Positions 56,041 to 64,000 of a stretch of 64,000 nucleotides of DNA are shown here, piece after piece. The position numbers and the translations under genes are program-made. The notes under the pieces were generated by a model. The model made no database searches. It saw nothing but the letters and a program-made list of their open reading frames with translations, and had not been told where the DNA came from. Position 1 is the stretch's first letter. Every line of letters starts with the position of its first letter. Origin of the DNA: Anastrepha obliqua (taxonomy: Eukaryota > Arthropoda > Insecta > Diptera > Tephritidae); assembly GCF_027943255.1 (NCBI RefSeq), contig NC_072896.1, forward strand, positions 33,692,501-33,756,500. Reading direction: 5' to 3'.

Positions 56041-57385
56041 TGGAATAAATCACATTCGTTTTTCTTAAAGTTTCTTGAACCCAGATTTTTTAATCACGAT
56101 TCTCCTTCGGCCTACTATGCCAACTGTCAAACTATATTTCATACTTTATTTACCTCTGACCTTTCATCAAACTTCGCATTGACAGCTGAATCGCCTGTTT
56201 GCCTGCAATTCTGTGTACGCCTGCCTGTTGGCGATTAAATTTGTTCGCCCGGGGATTTGTTTGAAACCGAAAATAAATAATTTATTTGCCTAGCACTTTT
56301 TAAGGCAATGAAAAAATCTATTCTCACACACACATCTACGCACACACATGTACACCCGCCCGCAATGTCACAAAAGGCAACGGAAACGAAAGGGCGTGCA
56401 CCGTGGTGTCTGGCCCGTCGTGGCATTGCCACCAATTCAAATACGAGTACACCAACCTTTAGATCTTATGTTTATGCCACATTCATATTCAAAAAAAACA
56501 AAAAAAAAGAGAGAAAAAGAGGGAGAAAAAATTATGCGGAGTGGCTATTACACTCACAACAACACGACACAACGCGCGCAGTATTTAGTCTCCTACGCTG
56601 AAAGGACATTGAAGTATGTCGATTTGCATTTGCATAGCCTTGCCGCGGTTACACAAACACATACTCATACTCGCTCGCCTACACATACACATACATAATG
56701 CAAATGCACGTCATAAATACTACTGCCAGCCATTGGTCAGGGCTGATATTCACCTTTGTAACGTCCTTCGGAGTTCTCCACATAATTCACAGCATTCGGT
56801 GGTATTCCTGCGAAAATAATTGCAAAGAATGAAAAAATTTTGGATTAGGAAAGCAATCGTTGCAGGTGTGCGCTTATAACGAATCATACAAATTATGCGA
56901 AATGAAAAAGTGCAGAAAAAAAACAGAGAAAAATTAAAATGCAAGCAAGAATTACGCCACTTTTTCTTTTTTAACTCCAACGTCAATGAGTGAATGGAGT
57001 TCATTAAAATGCAAGCCCCCTTTGCATTACTTCCATAGGCAGTTGGTGGGGAAAATATTTAAATTCAATTACGTCCAAGTGTAGGTGTCTGCGCATTTGC
57101 AGCGAGTGAAGCAGTTAAAAGTTTTTTTCAGCGTAATTTTTGCTGAAGAAAATTCGAGTATGAACGAGTCAGCCAGCCTGTCTAAGCTATACAGTTTAGA
57201 GGTCGCATTCATTGCCGCAATTTCGCGGATTATTTTTAAGCTGATTTGATCTTGAATACAAATGCGCAAAAGTTTTGCCCTATTTGCTTATTCAACAATT
57301 ATATCTATTCACTTGAAATTTTTACTATTCCTATTAATACACGGGGCTGAAGTTAATTTAAAGAGGGCTGGGTGGGGTGTAACAT

Positions 57386-57750
57386 ACGAGGAACGTTTGA
57401 TAATTCAGTGACTTTGCGAACAAAAAATATCTTTTTAGATGAAAAATGTTTTGACGCTCAATGAAATCTCCTCTTTCTCTACATTTAATGCAGCGTTTTT
57501 CGTACTTCTTGCATCTTTTTCAAATAACAGGTTTTCTTAAGGTCTGCAAAATTGGCGTTTATTTCAGTGACGAAGAGCACATCACTTGACCTAAACCTCT
57601 TACCATCCAGCCATTTTTTTAGATTTGGAAAAAAAAAAATAGTCGCAGATGACTAAATGTGGAGAATGTGCTAGATGGCGCAGCAAGTCGTAACCTCATT
57701 TATGGATTTTGTTATGGCACACTGGCATTATCCTCTTGGGACAGCACTTT
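57386..57750 (-). mobile_element. mariner C-terminal half, 3' part of an interrupted copy
   Basis: Minus-strand frames: SQEDNASVP (Asp 2 region), MRLRLAAPSSTFSTFSHLRL, then FFFPNLKKWLDGKRFRSSDV and TEINANFADLKKTCYLKKMQ, typical of mariner after the second Asp; the third Asp block is garbled. The left end TACGAGGAACGTTTGATAAT next to a TA at 57385-57386 is probably the terminal repeat. The reading joins that at 60512-60720 across the LINE. Confidence 0.75.
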
Positions 57751-60499
57751 TTTTTTTTTTTTTTTTTTTTTTTTGTCGGGACAACTAGCAAGTGCAGCAC
57801 TCAGACATTAATTGAGTCCATTGTACTACACTTGGATTCCCTTTTAATTTTCTTTAAATCTACCCGATCTCCGAAGAAATCTGAGTAGATCTTGTGGTGC
57901 CAAGGAGCCAAGATGGTCGCTTCTTAACACATCAGTGCCAAAGACCTCAAACCTGATTCGGGCGAAGGCGGGGCAGACACACAGGAAGTGATCCGCCGTC
58001 TCATCCTCCTCTTCACAAGCTGGGCAGAGTACACTGTCTGAGATGCCCAACCTTTCCATGTGCTTTGCCCACAGAAAGTGGCCCGTCATTAGTCCAACCA
58101 GCCGTCTGCACTCCCCTCTGCCTAATGACAGAAGGGTTTGCGACAGTCGATCGGACATGACAGGTAACATCAGTTTTGTCCATCTGCAGCCTCTCTCAGC
58201 CTGCCAAGCTCGCTTGTGGGTAGTAGTTACCCATTTGCTAACCGTGGCCGTGATGGCCGCAGAGGGGAGTGGCAAAGCGGGCTCTGGGCCAAAGAAATTG
58301 GCTTCAGAGCCCATCTTAGCTAAGGAGTCAGAGGTCTCGTTACCCGCGATACCCACGTGTCCCGGGACCCATGTTAGCATCAGGCTGTTATGTCTGCCGA
58401 CATAGTTCAGCCTGGATTTACAGGACTTCACTACCCCTGATGTGGTTTGAGGGCTATCTAAGGCCATAAGCGCAGCTTGGCTGTCGCTGCAGACACATAT
58501 AGATCTGCCTCTCCATCGTTTTTCCACAACAAAGTTCATCGCTTCTTGAACTGCATACACCTCCGCTTGAAACACAGATGCATGCATTCCAAGAGCAAAG
58601 TGCAGTTTTGTCCCGCTGGATTCCACGTAGACCCCAGAGCCGGAGCCATGCTCGGTCCTGGAGCCATCCGTAAAAATGCGAAAACAGTGTTTGCCGGGCT
58701 CATTTTCTGAGTCTCCCCACAACTGAGCCTCTGGTAGCACTACACTGTATCTCTTTTCAAGTACGACTCTTGATGGCATTGAGTCAAGGGGCATGGAGAG
58801 AATCGTTGGATCGATGTCCATACCTTCTCTGTGTTCCAATGCCGGACAAGGGCCGTACCAGTTCCCACTGTGTTTCAGTCTGCAGATGGCCTTCAGGGCC
58901 TCTCCTCGGATGAAAGCATCAAGTGGTGGTAAACCAATCAGAGCATCTAGTGCCGGGCCTGAAGTGGTCGGAAAAGCTCCGGTGCAACAGATGGCCACAG
59001 TGCGTTGTAGTCTCGATAAGGTCCTCCTGACTCCCACTAGGGATAGTCTACTCATCCAGATCACTGATGCATAGGTGATAATGGGTCTTATCATAGCTGT
59101 GTAGATCCATAGGACCTTGCTAGGAGAGAGACCCCACGTTTTCCCAAACACACCTTTGCACTGCCAGAAAGCTGTCAGCGCTTTGGATGCCTTTGTGTCA
59201 ACGTGTGATTTCCATAGGAGCTTACTATCGAGAATTACTCCTAGATATTTAATTTCCTTGGATAGCTGGATTGTGACTCCTTTTAGCTTTGGCAGAACGA
59301 TTCCGTCAAGCTTCCTCCTTCTGGTAAAGAGGACAATACCAGTCTTGGCGGGATTTGCCGACAGCCCGTTCGCACAGCACCAAGTGTCAATCCGATCCAG
59401 AGTTTTCTGCACTTTCCTGCAGATGTTCATAAGCGAAGAGCCTGTTACCAAACAAGCAACGTCGTCCGCATATGCTTGTGCGTAGACTCCCGAATCGTTT
59501 AAGGTGGTGAGTAGAGGATCGATTACCATGCACCAGAGCAACGGAGACAGCACACCGCCTTGGGGGCAGCCTCTGTTAACCCCAGATGACACCAGCAGAT
59601 CTTCCTCTGCTCGCACCGAAACGATTCTTTGGGCCAGCATCGAACGAATCCAATTTACTAGCACCCGGTCTACGCCGTGTCTACTAGCAGAGTTACACAT
59701 ACTATCAAAAGTGGCATTATCAAACGCCCCCTCTATGTCTAAAAAGATACCCATAGCATAGTCCCTCCTGTCGATGGCCAGCTCTATCCTAGCAACAAGA
59801 TTTTGCAGTGCCGACTCGCAGGATTTTCCACTCTGATAGGCATGCTGAAATAGAGACAGAGGGTGAGCCTTCAGCGACTTCTGACGTATGCGCAGTTCCA
59901 CTAGTCGTTCGAGACTTTTCAGCATGAATGAGGTCATGCTGATTGGTCTAAAGCTTTTGGGGCTGGTGTAGTCGTCTTTTCCAACCTTTGGGATGAAAGC
60001 GACCCTCACCATTCTCCAAGAGCGTGGTATGTAAGCCAGTGCCAGGCATGCCGAGAAGATTTTCTTCAGGGCTGCTGTCACGAACTCTGCTCCCTCCTTC
60101 AGCATGGCAGGAAATATGCCATCTGGTCCGGGGGACTTGTAGTCGCCAAAAGATTTGATAGCAAATCGAATGGCGGCCACATTCACCACAGATCTGGCAA
60201 CGAACCAGTCATGCCGAGAAGGTGTAGCAGCTCTGACAACTGCCTCTGTCAATAAGGGCTGTTGCCGGCTGATGCTTATCTGATTACCAGGAAAGTGAGA
60301 CTCCATCAGCAAGCTGAGTGTCTCACTTTTCCGCTCCGTGAAGGAGCCATCAGATTTCCTAAGTGACCCCAGCTTTGCCGTTGGGTCCCTTTTCAGGATC
60401 CTAACCAGCTTCGCCGTGTCACTCAGAGATTCAATACCGCTGCAGAATTCCCTATATGAGGCTTTTATCGATTCCCGAATAAGCCTCTTGTAGTTCTTC
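57751..60499 (-). mobile_element. 5'-truncated RNase H LINE inserted in a mariner
   Basis: A poly(A) tail (27 T on the plus strand, 57748-57774, overlapping the target repeat) marks the 3' end. The 12-bp direct repeat GGACAGCACTTT occurs at 57739-57750 and 60500-60511. Between them are about 70 bp of 3' UTR with GTGTAGTACAATGG and a long open ORF2. The endonuclease part is absent and the sequence starts inside the region upstream of RT, so the insertion is 5'-truncated. Confidence 0.93.
57844..60499 (-). CDS. LINE ORF2 polyprotein, 5'-truncated but uninterrupted (RT, RNase H, zinc knuckle)
   Basis: About 885 codons are open from the truncation point (KNYKRLIRESIKASYREFC) to the TAA at 57844. 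Order: KSPGPDGIFPAMLKEG (RT block 2), SFRPISMTSFMLKSLERLVE, GIFLDIEGAFDNATF (first catalytic Asp), RGCPQGGVLSPLLWCMV, QAYADDVACLV (YADD), IKYLGVILDSKL; then RNase H with RIFTDGSRTEHGSGSG (D), SVFQAEVYAV (E), CVCSDSQAAL (D), TWVPGHVGIAGNETSDSLAK (D); then a zinc knuckle CPACEEEDETADHFLCVCPA, and the end RRSGRFKEN. It copies LINE RNA at the target site; RNase H removes the template. Placement in the I/LOA/R1 group is by RNase H and the C-terminal knuckle. No disabling change seen; without endonuclease it is probably not autonomous. Confidence 0.92.
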
Positions 60500-60511
60500 G
60501 GACAGCACTTT

Positions 60512-60720
60512 ACAAAATGCGGTAGTTCTTTTGCCTGAAATTTGTTGGTTAAGTTTCAATATCGCGAAATCCTGCTTACAAGTAGTCACGCGGTTAAACT
60601 TATAGTCGAGTGTGAGCAATCGCAGCACCCATCTCGCGGACAGTTTCTTCACGACCAAATGTTAATGTTCTGCATATACTCAGTTGATATGAGAACAATC
60701 TCAGCTGACTAGTGCACTTT
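60512..60720 (-). mobile_element. mariner N-terminal half, 5' part of the interrupted copy
   Basis: The minus strand reads SAEIVLISTEYMQNINI, then VVKKLSARWVLRLLTLDYKF NRVTTCKQDFAI (mariner KLSARWVPRLLT block), then directly LKLNQQISGKRTTAFCKV up to the LINE. The segment with the first catalytic Asp is missing between DFAI and LKLNQ, so the mariner was already deleted before the LINE arrived. Confidence 0.78.
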
Positions 60721-60849
60721 GGTACTTCTATAGACCAGTACCGTTTTATCAATTTTATTGACGGTTTCTAGCTCGATAACCTCATTTCTGTTCGAACGAC
60801 TCCTACTCCTCATTTATAAGCACCAAATCATCCTTAGAAACTTTGAGTT

Positions 60850-61610
60850 CATCCCCCTGCCAACGGATCAATGTATACCCTCGTTTAGTCCAATTGGAAC
60901 TTCTCCACTCATATCAAGCGAAGAGTGGACGGGCGGTACACTTGGAGTCAGGGCCTGGTAAACTTGTTCATGAATGGATTGAAGTTGGAAGGAAAGATTG
61001 GCGGAGGAGTTTTTTGCAAGGAGCTCCCCATCAGACACAAACTCAGGTTTTCTTTCGACTGGGTCCGAATTCTTTGACATAATCCTCATCTAGGTTCCTG
61101 GTCACAGTGACATTGCGGTAACCTTTGAGGCGGATGAGTTGGCCAGACAAGGGACATGTGAGGAGATTTTGCCGCAAAGGAAGAGAACTGAGATCCCCCT
61201 GACTATCTCCAGTCTGCTCCTGGAAAGATGGGCTTCGCGTCAACTCAGCGAGCGTTGGGTAACCACACAAACTTGTAGCGTCGCGAAATCCTTCTGCCCA
61301 CGTGTGGATCACGAGCGCTCGAGCAAGTTTCTCGGGTCGAGAAAATATCAGCTCTCGAATCTCATGGGTTTTCTCACAGGACACTTTGCGCGAGGAATGC
61401 ATGCTGTGGAAGTTGGAATTAACTCGTGTCCTTTTTGCGTCGGATGTATTGAAGATGAGGTGGAATCATCTTAGCACCTTCTCCTTAGCTGCCTTGCTCT
61501 CGCGGGGCTAAGATGTAGGCATCTTGGCTCTTACTTCTTTGCTACGCCTGCTGATATAGCTGGCGTTGACATTAAAAATCTGATGAATTCCATCAGCAGC
61601 ACAAAGCGGT
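60850..61610 (+). mobile_element. I-group LINE RNase H and tail remnant
   Basis: Plus-strand frames: NGLKLEGKIGGGVFCKELPI, VPGHSDIA-like GSWSQ region near 61100, then EADELARQGTCEEILPQRKR, LLERWASRQLSERWVTTQTC, KFLGSRKYQLSNLMGFLTGH FARG, INSCPFCVGCIEDEVESS with a stop, and HLLLSCLALAGLRCRHLGSY. Zinc-knuckle Cys are partly kept. The minus-strand frame here (61043-61402) is a shadow. Confidence 0.75.
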
Positions 61611-62189
61611 TGACGCAAATGCAGCACAGTCATCATTCATAATCCACACACTCTTAACTCATCCTCCTCACCATCCCACCACCTCCTCTCTCCGGTCTCT
61701 CCTTTCATCCCATCGGTTTTCTCTTTCACCTTACCTTTCTCTTTCGCCTCACGGGCGAATCCGTTTATCTTCGACGTTACTCGGACTGGTACGACCACAA
61801 TGGAATTAAGTAAATCACTTTCGACCCAATGAAATTGGAGATGTAGAGCCTCTAGTATACCTATCAAGATTTTTCTAGCTTTTGGTGATGAATTTTGTTA
61901 AGAAAAAACAATGCTTAATGAACGCACGAAAATCTCCTTTTTTTATTTTACAAGGTCTTCTGCTTTTAATGACTGTGACGCTATTGGAAGGCGGTTTAGT
62001 AGCTTAAACTGTAGTTTGGAGTCTCTTCCTGAAAAACACATATTATTTTAATTGTGTTAAATCAACCCCAGCATTAAGGAATTGATTATTTTACAGGCAT
62101 CGGTTAGTTGGAAAAATGCTGCACGGAATTTTACTCAAACGCTCAAACCGGAAAGTTCCAACGTTACCTCATGAAAGCTAGACATCTGT

Positions 62190-62360
62190 ATGAATCTCCG
62201 AAAGGAATGGGAAAACTTTAAGGATCTGGGTTCAAGATCTACGGTCACACATACCGATAACTCAAAGCTACACTATGACTGCGGGCGTGATATCAACTCA
62301 GAAGAGTTCTCAGTGAAGCTCACACTACTTTTCCTCGATCGTAAGGTCTCCTCGAGGTTT
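62190..62360 (+). mobile_element. Possible LINE RNase H scrap
   Basis: One plus frame has VTHTDNSKLHYDCGRD, then EEFSVKLTLLFLDRKVSSRF, which lines up loosely with the first RNase H strand (F-T-D-G-S-K-L) and the L-S-F-R-L-P-x-x-C-S-V-F-Q block. No catalytic Glu region follows, so this is weak. Confidence 0.35.
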
Positions 62361-63835
62361 CTTAACCTTTCATTGGACACCTTTTTTAAAACCTTCGGTT
62401 GGGCACCCAGGTTTGGCATTTTTTCGTCCTGTTCGAGGATCCTTTTTAAAAGGATATAACCATAAATCGATAGAAAATTAAATTTAAGGAAGCTACCTGG
62501 ACGCTCAAGTCGTTAGCTGAGTTAAGGCTGACTTAGCAGTTGTGAGAGAGGGAGATAGAGTAAGAGAAAGAGAGATAGTTGGAGAGATAGGATCCTTTGC
62601 TGGGCAGTTTTACCATCACAACACAGTCTTTTCCAATTTCTCTCTGCAAGCGAGGCTGAATAAAATCACTTCATTGTAAAATCACATCCTCGAAGGTAAC
62701 CATTAAGTGTAGAAACTCCTTGAACAGTACGGCTGAGAAGTATGATACTTAAGTTGCTTTGACCCTCGGACATCAGAAATGTGTAACGGCTGAACTGGCA
62801 AGGGTAGAAGCGATAGAACAGTCAACAAGCACAGCCTATAATGCAGATGTTACTTATCTTCGTGTAAGCTCTGGCTTAAATTATTCTGTATTAAACAGAC
62901 AAATAACAGATGAGTTAGAAAATTTACGAGCTGGGTGTCAAAACAAAACTGACCTAAGTTCTACGAAAGCAGTTCTAAGGCATTTATGTGTTGTGGAAAA
63001 GCATAGCAAGCGAAACGGCTTCCTCAGACATGTATTTTGTGCCAATTGCAGTTTTGAAAATAAGATGAAGAGCACTGTATATGAGCCTTACCACTGCATC
63101 GCTTTGGCTAAGACGGGACATTTCTTTTTTAGTAAGTATCTCCTTGAATACCTATAAAATCTGAAAACACTAATTATTTAGTTATACCACGTGGAGTCTT
63201 AAATAGATAGAATTAGAACCCAATTACGTTGCATTACAATGGGACTATATGGCGTAAATGTACCTCTTTGCACTTCTTGGACAGCGACAGTCACAGTAAA
63301 TCAGCCTAATCCGCATTCAGACGTTTTGCATGAATATAACTATCTACTACCTCGGCATGGTACGGCCAGAAAAAAGGCACATCCACTTAGCCCAATCTGG
63401 CTACATCCGAGTTTTACTGGAGGTAACGGAGTTTGGGTGAGATATTGTATTGTCGTAAGATCCAAGAGTCATACTTGCTTCATTCTATTTCTATTATCTA
63501 GTAACTAGTCCCTAAATAGCTTTTGGTGATGGAAGAAAAGCTTCTTGAATTAATTTAAGCCATTTGAGTCGCTGCGACAACCATCCTAAACAATATTCCT
63601 AAAATATTCCCACATCCACAGCTCGATTAATAATTTGAAAAATCATGCAAAATTGTAGGTAAAAATTATTTATCACCAAATAAAATCCTGGCATTTTTGG
63701 AATAGGGTGTGCATATGCAGAAAATTTTAACAACTTATTTCTTTGGTTTAAACTGGTTTTTTTCTAAGCAATAATTTTTCATAAAAACACCATTTAAGCT
63801 CGTTATATATTAATTAATTGCATCAATTAACTTAC

Positions 63836-63988
63836 GATATAACTTTATGGTGCCATCGGTGTCGCCCAGCGAATTTTTTGCCACACAGCGGTAAGCGCCA
63901 AATTCTGCTTGCGTCAAGGGATTTATGTGCAATTTCATTGAGCTGCGATATTCGCCAATTTCAGTTACATTCGATGTATATTTGCCAC
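63836..63988 (-). CDS. Ig-domain exon of a DIP/lachesin-like cell-adhesion gene
   Basis: Minus-strand exon of 153 nt: 2 nt, 50 codons, 1 nt. The acceptor is a pyrimidine-rich tract ending in AG at 63990-63989; the donor is GTAAGT starting at 63835. The 50 codons encode the second half of an I-set/V-like Ig fold: a KYTSNVTE strand, SSMKLHI, an F-G-A-Y-R-C-V-A-K-N motif with the C-terminal disulphide cysteine, then SLGDTDGTIKLY. The YRCVAKNSLG-x-x-x-G pattern is characteristic of the last Ig domain of insect DIP (Dpr-interacting protein) and lachesin-type surface proteins, which mediate neuronal recognition outside the cell. Both borders are phase 1, as usual for Ig exons, and the downstream phase matches the exon at 51690-51788. 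Earlier exons lie beyond the window. The family is clear; which DIP paralogue it is cannot be told from here. Confidence 0.9.
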
Positions 63989-64000
63989 CTGGAAGAGAGA

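Larger units (their letters stand above)
51789..63835 (-). other. 12-kb intron packed with mobile elements
   Basis: Stretch between the Ig exon and the linker exon, bounded by consensus splice sites. It holds an A/T tandem array with a near-intact mariner, an RTE LINE 5' end, a mariner interrupted by a LINE, and RNase H remnants of other LINEs. The pieces without a call are AT-rich: 51789-52315, 54960-55384, 56041-57384 (with CA-rich tracts near 56330-56370 and 56650-56700), 61611-62189 (CT-rich near 61660-61740) and 62460-63835 (GA-rich near 62537-62590). I see no supported gene in these. Confidence 0.7.

Noticed and set aside
62759..63157. 132-aa plus-strand frame
   Set aside because: No recognised domain, ordinary base composition for chance frames, and it lies inside the Ig gene intron on the opposite strand; left unannotated.

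Overview
The window looks like nuclear DNA of a brachyceran fly, most likely a tephritid fruit fly. That assignment is inference: it rests on the AT-rich background with ATGT/ACAT microsatellites, the mix of mariner, DD41D, Jockey and RTE/I-group elements, and a fly-like DIP gene. Almost everything here is transposable-element debris in one large gene region. No bacterial-type operon, CRISPR array, rRNA gene or stand-alone tRNA gene was seen.

Host gene: three short minus-strand exons fit together in splice phase. They are 63836-63988 (end of an Ig domain with a Y-R-C core), 51690-51788 (a charged linker) and 45683-45834 (the last coding exon, with a hydrophobic tail typical of a GPI-anchor signal). 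All junctions are phase 1 with consensus AG/GT borders. I read this as the 3' end of a DIP/lachesin-type Ig-superfamily adhesion gene. Its last two introns (about 12.0 and 5.9 kb) are filled with mobile elements. Everything below about 45.1 kb would lie downstream of the gene.

Layout: 0.5-1.2 kb RTE LINE remnant; 4.0-4.7 kb AT-rich duplication; 5.0-5.4 kb long-TIR MITE; 6.2-6.9 kb SINE and LINE tail; 8.7-10.9 kb mariner remnant, RTE scrap and a 1.27-kb DD41D transposon; 12.4-12.9 kb perfect 270-bp tandem duplication; 13.5-14.95 kb Jockey LINE split by a 677-bp foldback element; 15.0-16.3 kb mariner; 19.6-20.6 kb mariner and RTE scraps; 22.0-22.9 kb TTAA MITE and minisatellite; 25.6 kb hAT-like MITE; 27.2-29.2 kb DD41D and LINE remnants; 31.1-36.9 kb tandem repeat, SINEs, two deleted mariners, a LINE with a twin-priming inversion, another LINE 3' half and a Jockey tail; 38.1-39.6 kb endonuclease domain split by a DD41D derivative; 39.8-41.9 kb MITEs, one nested in another; 42.65-42.92 kb (ATGTT)n array; 43.2-50.9 kb SINEs, LINE pieces and a DD41D derivative; 52.3-55.0 kb A/T tandem array holding a near-intact mariner; 55.4-56.0 kb RTE 5' end; 57.4-60.7 kb mariner interrupted by a LINE with a long open ORF2; 60.8-62.4 kb LINE RNase H remnants.

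What stands out is the readable insertion history: LINE into mariner, SINE into LINE, foldback into Jockey, DD41D into an endonuclease ORF, MITE into MITE, mariner into satellite. Several insertions have visible target-site duplications. A tRNA-derived SINE family has at least seven copies. I found no convincing new defence or metabolic system.
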